Shown piece after piece: positions 16,343 to 24,271 of a DNA stretch of 28,167 nucleotides. The position numbers and the translations under genes are program-made. Location: the NCBI GenBank assembly GCA_020433785.1, contig JAGRCC010000015.1, positions 1 through 28,167 of the forward strand, read 5' to 3'. Numbering within the stretch: position 1 is the first letter of the stretch; each line of letters opens with the position of its first letter. The notes beneath the pieces were generated by a model. The model was given only the letters and a program-made list of their open reading frames with translations. It made no database searches and was not told where the DNA came from. This DNA is from Anaerolineae bacterium. Its GTDB lineage: Bacteria; Chloroflexota; Anaerolineae; 4572-78; J111.

Positions 16343-16443
16343 TTGGCTATCGAATTCGAACTGTCCGGGCACGTATATGGCTGCGCCGGCTTAGCGACTA
16401 GCCGACCTTCATCTGTGCGGCGTTAAATCATAAGGTCATCAAG

Positions 16444-17250
16444 ATGATATCATCCGAAGTAAAACCTGTCGAGTTCTATGAAAGTTACTTTGATAATGAC
16501 ATTTGGCCCGCGTTTTATTGGGATGTCGGTAGTTTCTGCACGCGTAAAAGTATGCGAGATCTGATTCAGCATAAAACCGGACGGCTACTTGAGATTGGCG
16601 TTGGCGTTGGTTGTGGTCTTTACGATTTACCAGGATTTAACCGGTTTGGCGCTGATTATGCGCTCAAAACCGCTAATTTGGCCAATTCGAACCTGTCATA
16701 CCTTGGTCATATGGTGCCAATGCTACAAGCGGACGGGCAGAATCTTCCGTTTCAAAGCGATACGTTCGATGTTATTATTTCCGCCCATACTTTTGAGCAT
16801 ATTCCAGATGATAAGCGGGTTTTTCGGGAATGTGAACGCATTCTTACATCCGGGGGAGAGTTAGTAATTTTTGTACCGGGCCGAATCGATGGTTCAGTAA
16901 CACCTGACGAGTGGGAAAAGTGGGGTCACTTTCGCAGCTATAACGAACAGCATCTTAGAGAATTAGAGTCCGACTGTTCGATGCTATCAATCAAAGAAAT
17001 CTATTTCGTGCATAAACCGCATAGCCTGATTTGGAATCGAGCCAAACATTGGTTAGGCTACCTCAATTCACCGTTTAGGCGGATTATTCTAAAAGATGGT
17101 AAATCGATTTACGAACGGAAAATATATCAGCGATACCTGTTAACAATTGTGGCCGGATTGCTTGACTATTGGGATGAAAAGATTCGCTCGCGAGAAGAGG
17201 CTATGGGCAATGTTCCTTACAATGTCTTGACTCGTTTGGTGAAATCTTAA
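16444..17250 (+). CDS. Class I SAM-dependent methyltransferase (Methyltransf_11 type)
   Basis: 268 residues; AAGGT (16432-16436) lies 7 bases before ATG 16444. Motif I is LLEIGVGVGCGLYDL (E50, G52, G54, G56). Next come QADGQNLPFQSDTFDVIISA and EHIPDDKRVFRECERILTSG, then GELVIFVPG, the standard order for this family. About 100 residues after the core are rich in aromatic and basic residues and may form an acceptor or membrane-contact lid. It is the third methyltransferase of the cluster and sits between two GT4 genes, which supports sugar methylation during repeat-unit assembly. Target unknown. Confidence 0.82.
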   Translation: MISSEVKPVEFYESYFDNDIWPAFYWDVGSFCTRKSMRDLIQHKTGRLLEIGVGVGCGLYDLPGFNRFGADYALKTANLANSNLSYLGHMVPMLQADGQNLPFQSDTFDVIISAHTFEHIPDDKRVFRECERILTSGGELVIFVPGRIDGSVTPDEWEKWGHFRSYNEQHLRELESDCSMLSIKEIYFVHKPHSLIWNRAKHWLGYLNSPFRRIILKDGKSIYERKIYQRYLLTIVAGLLDYWDEKIRSREEAMGNVPYNVLTRLVKS

Positions 17251-17276
17251 TAATAAAAAATTGGACCTTTGTTATC

Positions 17277-18509
17277 GTGCGTAAAATCCGCATCCTTTAC
17301 ATTCATCATGGCTATGGCATTGGCGGCGCGCCCTTAAGTTTGTTGTATCTGTTACAGCATTTACCCCGTGACCGCTTTGAACCCATTGTCCTGTGCTTGC
17401 ACGATGGTCCGGCCGCCGATCTATACCGCCAGGAAGGGATTGAAACGCATATCAACCCTGCTTTGGTGAATGTCTCCCACACCAACCTGCATTGGTACCG
17501 GCTGACCCGCCCCGATGATTGGCAAGCGGCCTTGCGTTTGAGTTGTCGCTACCAGACCACTATTGAAACCACCCGGCGTTTTTTGAGCGATCATCCCGTC
17601 GATTTGGTGCATCTTAATTCATCATCTCTGGTCCCGTGCGCGATTGGGGCCAGGCGGGCCGGCGTACCGGTGGTATGGCATATTCGTGAACCCTTGGCCC
17701 GGGGTTATTTTGGCCTACGCCGCGCGTTGATCCGCCGCGCTATTTATCAGTATGGTGACCGGGTGATTGCTATTTGTGAAAATGACGCGGACCAGCTTAT
17801 TCGGGATGATCGGGTACGCATTATCTACAACTTTGTCGATTTTAACCAGTTTGATCGCACCCTCTCCGGCCTCGATTTTCGCCGGGAACTGGGCGTGGAT
17901 GATCATATCCCGCTGGTAGCAATGTTAGGCGGCATGTCCGAGACTAAAGGCACTTTGCCTTTTGTTCAGGCGTTACCCTTTGTGCACTATTCTGTCCCGG
18001 ATGTTAAATTTCTAGTCGTGGGCAGCACCGGCTCAGATGCGGCCCGCCAGAGCAGCCTTAAACGAACTGTCAAGAGTATTATAGGCGGCGCTTTTTACTC
18101 GCAGCAAGTGCTCAATTTTGTGCAACAGCGAAATCTGGCGCAGTCACTAATCTTTACCGGGGTACGCCAGGACATTCCCAGGGTGTTGGCCGCTGTCGAT
18201 ATTCTGGTTTTTCCGTCCATTACGCCCCACTTTGCCCGGCCCATCATCGAGGCCGGGGCGATGGCTAAACCGGTGGTGGCATCTGATTTGGGCGGTCCGC
18301 GCGAACTGATACAGCCGGGTGAAACCGGCCTGCTGGTGCCGCCCAATGATCCTAAATCGCTGGCCACGGCCCTGATTGCCATCCTGACCAATCCGACCTT
18401 AGCCCGGCGCTTGGGCCACGCCGGCTACGAGCAGGCTAAAGCTCGCTTTGATGCTCAGCTGAATGCATCTCAAACCGTGGCGGTTTATGATGAATTATTA
18501 GCCAAATAA
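17277..18509 (+). CDS. Glycosyltransferase family 4
   Basis: 410 residues from GTG 17277 (no strong ribosome binding site visible). The N-terminus RKIRILYIHHGYGIGGAPLS has the glycine-rich acceptor loop typical of GT4. The donor region reads SITPHFARPIIEAGAMAKPV: the second Glu is kept (E325), but the position of the first is Pro317, a variant shared by a recognisable GT4 subgroup with the PHFARP motif. The end GETGLLVPPNDPKSLATALI is standard. By eye it is more GC-rich than the three preceding genes. The sugar transferred cannot be inferred. Confidence 0.87.
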   Translation: MRKIRILYIHHGYGIGGAPLSLLYLLQHLPRDRFEPIVLCLHDGPAADLYRQEGIETHINPALVNVSHTNLHWYRLTRPDDWQAALRLSCRYQTTIETTRRFLSDHPVDLVHLNSSSLVPCAIGARRAGVPVVWHIREPLARGYFGLRRALIRRAIYQYGDRVIAICENDADQLIRDDRVRIIYNFVDFNQFDRTLSGLDFRRELGVDDHIPLVAMLGGMSETKGTLPFVQALPFVHYSVPDVKFLVVGSTGSDAARQSSLKRTVKSIIGGAFYSQQVLNFVQQRNLAQSLIFTGVRQDIPRVLAAVDILVFPSITPHFARPIIEAGAMAKPVVASDLGGPRELIQPGETGLLVPPNDPKSLATALIAILTNPTLARRLGHAGYEQAKARFDAQLNASQTVAVYDELLAK

Positions 18510-18596
18510 ATAGTTTGATTGTATCCATGCCAACCAATATTCAAGATCAATGTCAGTTTGGGTGGTTTATCGCTCTGCGAACCATTAAATAATGAA

Positions 18597-20762
18597 ATGA
18601 TCCGTCAGTCTGCTTATTACCGCCTTTTGCGCCAATTAATCGATACCCCCCCCGGCTTGCTCTGGCGTAAGGTGGGACGTCACCTAAAACAATCGGTGCA
18701 ACATACCTGGGCGCGGCTGGAAACCCGTCTGGGCCGGGCCGGGCTATCAAACCGGGCCTTCTGTCGCAGCGTCACCACGCCCGATTTCTTGGCCCATATG
18801 CGGACTCGCCGGCAGCACCATTTTTTTATTGGCCCCGCTGCCCGTACCGAGGTAGTCGCTACCTTGCGCGCCATCTGCCCGCAAACTGCGGACGCCATCA
18901 TCGCCGCCGCCGACCAGTCGTGCGACCACATATTCGACCTGCTTGGTTCCGGTCCGGTGCATCTGGGCGCATCGATTGACTGGCATGTCGATTTCAAAAC
19001 CGGTCACCGCTGGGACCCCACGGCCTTTTACCTCGACTTAACTTCCGCTCCGTTCCCCGGCGGCTACGACATTAAGGTGCCGTGGGAGTTGAGCCGCGGA
19101 CAACATCTTGTTTGGCTGGGGCAGGCCTATTGGTTGACCGCCGATGAAAAATACGCCCAAGAATTTGTCGGCCAAATCACCGACTGGATTGAACACAATC
19201 CACCTCGCCGGGGTGTCAACTGGGTCTGTACGATGGACGTAGCCATCCGGGCGGTCAACTGGCTGTGGAGTTACCACTTCTTTACAGAATCGTCCTCACT
19301 GACCGATAAGTTCCGCCTGGCCTTTTTCAAGAGTCTCCTAATCCACGGGCGGCATATTTTCAATAATCTGGAATATTCCGAAACGCTCACCAACAACCAC
19401 TATTTATCCAATATTGTGGGGTTAGTATATTTGGGCCTCCTCCTGCCGGAGTTCAAAGAGGCTGAAAAATGGCGCACCTTTGGCCTGGTAGAATTGGAAC
19501 GAGAAATGGTTAAACAGGTGTACCCGGATGGAGTCGATTTTGAAGCCTCCACCGCCTACCACCGGCTGGTTACGGAGATGTTTTTGTCGACCACACTGCT
19601 GGCCCAACTCAACGGCCACAACTTCAGTTCGGCTTACCGGCAGCGTCTTGAACGAATGCTGGAATTTATCCTACACCTGACCAAACCGGATGGCACGGTA
19701 CCACTGTTGGGTGATAACGATAATGGACGGTTGCATCGTCTTCAAGTTTGGAACGACTCACCCCGAGAGTGGCGTGATTTCCGCTATCTGCTGGCTGTGG
19801 CAGCGCCTCTCTTCGACCGTCTGGATTTTGCCCAGGCCGCTGGCGACCAATGGGCCGATGCCATCTGGTTTTGGGGGGCGCAGGCCAACACCTGGCAAAA
19901 TCAGGCTGCCGCCGTCCAATTGGAACCACACCGATCTGCTGCCTTTCCAGATGCCGGCGTCTACATTCTGCGGAGCGATGATTTTTATGTGGCTGTGGAC
20001 GCAGGTCAAAACGGGCAAAATAATAACGGCGGCCATGCCCACAACGATGTCCTTAGTTTTGAACTGTCGGCTTTGGGGTATAACTGGATTATTGATCCCG
20101 GCACCTATGTTTATACCGCCGATTATTCCCTTCGCAACCAGTTTCGGGCTACCGCCGCTCACAACACGGTCATCGTAGATGGTCAGGAACAGAACAGATT
20201 TGATAAACATCTTTTGTTTAAAATGCCGGCCGATGCCGCACCGCGTGTCTTAACCTGGGATTCAAACCCAGCCTATGATTTGCTGATCGCTGAACACTAC
20301 GGTTACAATCGATTGCCAAAGCCGGTCACTCACCGGCGGACGTTTTATTTGGATAAACAAAATCGTTTCTGCTGGTTGCAAGATGAATTGTTAGGGGTGG
20401 GGCGTCATCAGTTTGAAGGGATATTCCGATTAGCCGGAGCAGTCCAGATTGATCCCTGGCAAACCGGATTTATATGGCGGCAGGATACCTCAGCGCTTTT
20501 GTTGGTCTCCTGCCCCTTTCGGCGGAAAATAGCGCCCGATATGGAGACATTTCGAGATTGGGCGGCCCCCGGTTACGGGGCGAAAACCGCCCAATCTGTC
20601 ATTCGGGCTTTAGTTACCGGCCCGGCTCCGGTCGTATTAGATTGGCTTATCTGCCCGGTTCGCGCTCAAGCCCAACCCTACCCATCGCCGGATCAAATTC
20701 AACAGTGGCAAAATCGGGTGGAACATATCTTGGCCCGTGTCGAGGCAACACAACCACAATGA
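18597..20762 (+). CDS. Heparinase II/III-family protein (possible uronate lyase)
   Basis: 721 residues from ATG 18597; an in-frame TTG at 18519 would add 26 residues unlike the family, and neither start has a clear ribosome binding site. The N-terminal half (~1-370) is the alpha/alpha toroid, with TLTNNHYLSN (N267, H268) and AYHRLVTEMFL (Y321, H322). The C-terminal beta-sandwich carries GGHAHNDVLSFEL (478-490) and AAHNTVIVDGQE (H522). These are the conserved catalytic and metal-site blocks of heparinase/alginate-lyase-like enzymes, so activity is plausible. There is no signal peptide, unusual for a lyase of extracellular polymer, so it may act in the cytoplasm or on a lipid-linked intermediate. 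An 8-C tract covers codons 17-19. The stop overlaps the next GT4 start (ATGA). Confidence 0.86.
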   Translation: MIRQSAYYRLLRQLIDTPPGLLWRKVGRHLKQSVQHTWARLETRLGRAGLSNRAFCRSVTTPDFLAHMRTRRQHHFFIGPAARTEVVATLRAICPQTADAIIAAADQSCDHIFDLLGSGPVHLGASIDWHVDFKTGHRWDPTAFYLDLTSAPFPGGYDIKVPWELSRGQHLVWLGQAYWLTADEKYAQEFVGQITDWIEHNPPRRGVNWVCTMDVAIRAVNWLWSYHFFTESSSLTDKFRLAFFKSLLIHGRHIFNNLEYSETLTNNHYLSNIVGLVYLGLLLPEFKEAEKWRTFGLVELEREMVKQVYPDGVDFEASTAYHRLVTEMFLSTTLLAQLNGHNFSSAYRQRLERMLEFILHLTKPDGTVPLLGDNDNGRLHRLQVWNDSPREWRDFRYLLAVAAPLFDRLDFAQAAGDQWADAIWFWGAQANTWQNQAAAVQLEPHRSAAFPDAGVYILRSDDFYVAVDAGQNGQNNNGGHAHNDVLSFELSALGYNWIIDPGTYVYTADYSLRNQFRATAAHNTVIVDGQEQNRFDKHLLFKMPADAAPRVLTWDSNPAYDLLIAEHYGYNRLPKPVTHRRTFYLDKQNRFCWLQDELLGVGRHQFEGIFRLAGAVQIDPWQTGFIWRQDTSALLLVSCPFRRKIAPDMETFRDWAAPGYGAKTAQSVIRALVTGPAPVVLDWLICPVRAQAQPYPSPDQIQQWQNRVEHILARVEATQPQ

Positions 20763-21943
20763 AAATTCTAATGCTGCTCATCAGTTACGATTTTCCGACC
20801 GATATTCGCGTAGAAAAAGAGGCCCGCAGTCTGCTGGCGGCAGGGCATACCGTTACCTTGGTCTGTGAAAATCGTAAAAACCGTCTGCCCCGCGAAACTT
20901 GGCGTGGTATTGATATTTTCCGGCTTAAGCCCCAGCCCACCTGGTGGCGGCAGTTGAACACCGCTGCCTTATTTGTTACCCTTCGTAACGTCATTTGGGA
21001 AAGACAGATTGCTCAAATTATTGCTAGCGAACAACCCGATGCGCTCCACGTACACGACTTGCCCTTTGTGGGCCCCGGTCTGCGACTGGCTCACTGCTTT
21101 AAGCTGCCTCTGGTAGCCGATATGCATGAAAATTTTCCGGCTTGGCTGGAATTTCGGCAAGGCCTGACCACCAATTTGCTGGAAAAACTGGCTTTCAGCC
21201 CAACCCGTTTTGCTGCCTATGAGCGGCGGGTGCTGCCCCGGTGTGATGCCGTGATCGCCGTGGTTGAAGAGGCCGCCGAGCGGATCGCCGGCTTGGGCGT
21301 GCCGGCCGAAAAAATTACCGTGGTGGGCAACACAGAGGATGTATCCGCAGTCAATCCGGTGGCAGAGCCGGTTGACCTGCCGCCCTCGGCGTTGACTCTG
21401 CTGTATGTGGGTGGTCTTGGTCCGGACCGCGGTTTGGAGACAGCCATTAGCGCGATGTCTTTTATCCGCCGGCATGTTCCCTCGGCCCAATTGGTGATTG
21501 TGGGTGATGGTATTAGCCGGCCGGCTCTTGAACAGCAAGCGCAAGCGCTAGACTTGGCTCAAGCCGTTCGTTTTGAAGGCCATAAACCCTTCGACCAAGT
21601 TCACAGCTATATTCAAGCCGGCGATGTTTGTTTGGTCCCACACCTGGCCAGCCCGGAAATCAACACGACGATGCCGCACAAACTTTTCCAATATATGGTG
21701 ATGAAAAAACCGGTGCTGGTCAGTTCGGCCAAACCATTGGCCCGGGTGGTGAGCCAAACTAACGCCGGGTTAATTTTCGACTCTGGCCGTCCGGAATCAT
21801 TCGCTGAGGCGGCGCTAACCTTACAAGATGAGGATTTACGTCATCAGTTGGGTGAAAATGGTCATCAAGCGGTGCTGAGGCAATATAATTGGCAGGTCGA
21901 CGGTGGGCGGCTGGTGGATTTGTATCAACGTCTTGTTCCGTAA
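20759..21943 (+). CDS. Glycosyltransferase family 4
   Basis: 394 residues. The start is ATG 20759, overlapping the heparinase-family stop by 4 bases; the frame is open for a further 95 codons upstream, but that part lies inside the previous gene and does not resemble a glycosyltransferase. The protein opens MKILMLLISYDFPTDIRVEK, then EARSLLAAGHTVTLVCE. The donor domain has LLYVGGLGPDRGLETAISAM, IVGDGISRPALE and NTTMPHKLFQYMVMKKPVLV, the GT4 subgroup with PxKLFxYM in place of EX7E. Probable cytoplasmic glycosyl transfer to the lipid-linked unit. Coupling to the heparinase-family gene suggests they are made together. Confidence 0.88.
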   Translation: MKILMLLISYDFPTDIRVEKEARSLLAAGHTVTLVCENRKNRLPRETWRGIDIFRLKPQPTWWRQLNTAALFVTLRNVIWERQIAQIIASEQPDALHVHDLPFVGPGLRLAHCFKLPLVADMHENFPAWLEFRQGLTTNLLEKLAFSPTRFAAYERRVLPRCDAVIAVVEEAAERIAGLGVPAEKITVVGNTEDVSAVNPVAEPVDLPPSALTLLYVGGLGPDRGLETAISAMSFIRRHVPSAQLVIVGDGISRPALEQQAQALDLAQAVRFEGHKPFDQVHSYIQAGDVCLVPHLASPEINTTMPHKLFQYMVMKKPVLVSSAKPLARVVSQTNAGLIFDSGRPESFAEAALTLQDEDLRHQLGENGHQAVLRQYNWQVDGGRLVDLYQRLVP

Positions 21944-22021
21944 TGGCCAAAAGATATGTGATCAAATTCATCTCTACTTTATGGTCTTTCAAACAAACAT
22001 CGTTATGACAGGATATGCTGT

Positions 22022-23116
22022 ATGCTAAAGATTCTCAATGTGGTGGGCACACGACCCAATTTGATGAAAATGGCTCCGTTGGTGGCTTGTATGCAACAGC
22101 CCGGTATCGATCCGATTTTGCTCCACACCGGCCAGCATTACGATGATCGCATGTCACAAATATTTTTTGACGAACTGGGCCTGCCCAAACCGGATATTTA
22201 TCTGGACATCGGATCCGGTAGCCATGCCGAGCAAACGGCCAAAGTAATGGTCGCCTTTGAAAAGGTGTTACAAGAGCGCCGGCCTGATCTGGTGGTGGTT
22301 GTGGGTGATGTTAACTCAACGTTGGCTTGCGCTTTAACTGCCAGTAAATTATGGGTGCCGGTAGCTCATGTCGAGGCCGGTCTACGCAGTTTTGACCGGC
22401 GCATGCCGGAGGAAATCAATCGTATTGTGACCGATGCGCTGTCTGATTTCTTGTTCACGCCATCCCGGGATGGGGACGAGAACCTGCTGCGTGAAGGAAT
22501 TTCTAACGAAAAAATCTTCTTTGTGGGCAACGTTATGATCGATACCTTGAATAAGCACCGAGCTATGGCCGAACAGTTGGGCACTCCGGCTCATTTTGGG
22601 CTTTCGCCAGGTGGTTATGGCTTGTTGACCCTGCATCGCCCGGCCAACGTCGATGATCCGGCTGTGTTTGGCGATATTCTGACGGCCTTGCTAGAAATTG
22701 AAAAGGAGATGCCCATTTTATTTGCGGTGCATCCCCGTACCCGGCAGCGTATTGAACAATTCGGGTTTCAATCTCGTCTATCCAGCGCCAAAAATTTACG
22801 CCTCGTTGAGCCGCTAGGTTATTTAGAGTTTTTAGATTTGATGGCACACGCGCAGCTGGTGTTCACCGATTCTGGCGGAATTCAAGAGGAGACGACTATT
22901 CTAAACGTACCTTGTTTGACCTTGCGTGAAAATACTGAGCGTCCCATAACGATCACTGAAGGCACAAATGAGTTGGTAGGTGTCAATAAACAGCATATTG
23001 TCACCTCGGCTAAGAAGATCTTAAATGGGCATAGCAAGGTTGGACGTGTCCCCGACCTGTGGGATGGTCAAGCCGCTCAGCGTATCGTGGCAATTTTACG
23101 AAAGCAATTAGGGTGA
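22022..23116 (+). CDS. wecB: UDP-N-acetylglucosamine 2-epimerase (non-hydrolysing)
   Basis: 364 residues; AGGA at 22010-22013 is 8 bases before ATG 22022. The enzyme interconverts UDP-GlcNAc and UDP-ManNAc through a 2-acetamidoglucal intermediate. Family motifs are all present: GTRPNLMKMAPLV at the N-terminus (GTRPEAIK in E. coli WecB), HTGQHYD, GDVNST, HVEAGLRS (E118), MPEEINR (E130/E131), LLTLHRPANVDD (H205) and the UDP-binding TDSGGIQEE. Length is normal. It implies ManNAc or a derivative in the polymer. No UDP-ManNAc dehydrogenase (wecC) is in the window, so ManNAcA would need a gene elsewhere. It is the only nucleotide-sugar enzyme of well-known function in this stretch. Confidence 0.93.
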   Translation: MLKILNVVGTRPNLMKMAPLVACMQQPGIDPILLHTGQHYDDRMSQIFFDELGLPKPDIYLDIGSGSHAEQTAKVMVAFEKVLQERRPDLVVVVGDVNSTLACALTASKLWVPVAHVEAGLRSFDRRMPEEINRIVTDALSDFLFTPSRDGDENLLREGISNEKIFFVGNVMIDTLNKHRAMAEQLGTPAHFGLSPGGYGLLTLHRPANVDDPAVFGDILTALLEIEKEMPILFAVHPRTRQRIEQFGFQSRLSSAKNLRLVEPLGYLEFLDLMAHAQLVFTDSGGIQEETTILNVPCLTLRENTERPITITEGTNELVGVNKQHIVTSAKKILNGHSKVGRVPDLWDGQAAQRIVAILRKQLG

Positions 23117-23123
23117 GATTCTC

Positions 23124-24269
23124 TTGAGTTGGCAGGAAAAGAAGCCCAAACCGCGCATTCTGCACATTATCCACGGTCTGACGGTTGGTGGGGCTGAAGT
23201 GGACCTCATAAACAAATCTAAGGTACTTATTCAGGACTTCGGATACGATATCACGATCTGCTGTTTGATGCGATGGGGTGAGTTAGTATCAGAAGCAGAA
23301 GGTTTCGGCGTAGAAATTACTGGCCCATTGATGAAGCACCGCTACGATGCCGTAGCTGGTCGATATTTGCGTCAGTTAATACTCTCCGAACCCTGGTTGT
23401 TGATACATTCACATCTTTTTGCAAGTAACTTCGTTACTTACGCTGTGATGCAAACGATTCCCCCTAATAAGCGTCCGCCATGGTTTGCCTCTGAACATGC
23501 GATGTCCGATCGCTGGGGGAAAGCCCCATTACTGCTCGATCGACTAATCCATCATCAAACGGTTTGTTTTTTAGTTCCCTCACAAGTTACCGCACGCAGT
23601 TATATTGATCATGGATTAATGCCGGAGCGAGTGCGCGTTATGCCCAATGGGATTGATATTGATCGCTTTAATACCGTTAATCGAAGCCAAACACGCTCCC
23701 GAATTCGCCAAGAACTTGGTATTTCAGAGGAAACATTTTTATTGGGCATTATTTGTCGATTGGAACCGGTAAAAGCGCTACCGATTTTATTAGAGGCGAT
23801 CAAGTCACTTTCAGTTCAGTTATTAATCATTGGTGATGGGTCCCTCCGTTCAACGCTTGAAGACAAAATCATAACAGAGGGGCTAGAGAGTCAAGTCCGA
23901 CTACTTGGGACACGCGAAGATGTACCTCAGATATTGGCCGCGCTTGACCTGTTTGTGCTGCCTTCATACTCAGAAACGTTTGGAATAGCGGTCGCCGAAG
24001 CGTTGGCCATGTCGGTCCCGGTTGTGGCGACCAATGTTGGCGGGATACCTGAAATAACTCACGGACAAGATTATGCTGATTTAGTCCCATCGGGTGACGT
24101 TAATGCGCTCACACAGGCCATAAGAGGCGCAATGGAAGACTATTCGTCTGCGGAAAGAAAGGCAAAAAAGGGGACCGAGTTCGTACGCCGGGAACTGTCT
24201 TTGCATAAGTTAGCCAAGTTCCAACATGAAATGTATCAGCAAGTTTCACCCCCCCCAACTGAGTTATAA
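23124..24269 (+). CDS. Glycosyltransferase family 4
   Basis: 381 residues from TTG 23124, 7 bases after the wecB stop, with GGTGAG just upstream. The N-terminus PRILHIIHGLTVGGAEVDLI has the GT4 glycine-rich loop. The donor domain has LLGIICRLEPVKALPILLEA, IIGDGSLRSTLE and SETFGIAVAEALAMSVPVVA with intact EX7E (E284/E292). The tail contains an 8-C tract (24249-24256) 11 bases before the stop codon, where slippage would only alter the last few residues. It is followed two bases later by another GT4 that is visibly more GC-rich. Confidence 0.88.
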   Translation: MSWQEKKPKPRILHIIHGLTVGGAEVDLINKSKVLIQDFGYDITICCLMRWGELVSEAEGFGVEITGPLMKHRYDAVAGRYLRQLILSEPWLLIHSHLFASNFVTYAVMQTIPPNKRPPWFASEHAMSDRWGKAPLLLDRLIHHQTVCFLVPSQVTARSYIDHGLMPERVRVMPNGIDIDRFNTVNRSQTRSRIRQELGISEETFLLGIICRLEPVKALPILLEAIKSLSVQLLIIGDGSLRSTLEDKIITEGLESQVRLLGTREDVPQILAALDLFVLPSYSETFGIAVAEALAMSVPVVATNVGGIPEITHGQDYADLVPSGDVNALTQAIRGAMEDYSSAERKAKKGTEFVRRELSLHKLAKFQHEMYQQVSPPPTEL

Positions 24270-24271
24270 AC

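Noticed and set aside
16343..16443. Short GC-rich inverted repeat (CGGCT/AGCCG) in the gap before the methyltransferase at 16444
   Set aside because: A 5-bp stem without a T-run is expected by chance; no terminator or promoter could be supported there.
18519..18596. Upstream TTG start for the heparinase-family gene
   Set aside because: The added 26 residues do not resemble the family, no ribosome binding site precedes the TTG, and MIRQSAYYRLLRQL is a typical start. It remains possible because ATG 18597 also lacks a clear site.
20474..20758. An open frame extending 95 codons upstream of the GT4 start at 20759
   Set aside because: It lies wholly within the end of the heparinase-family gene in another frame, its translation is unlike GT4 N-termini, and ATG 20759 gives a perfect family start with a 4-base stop/start overlap.
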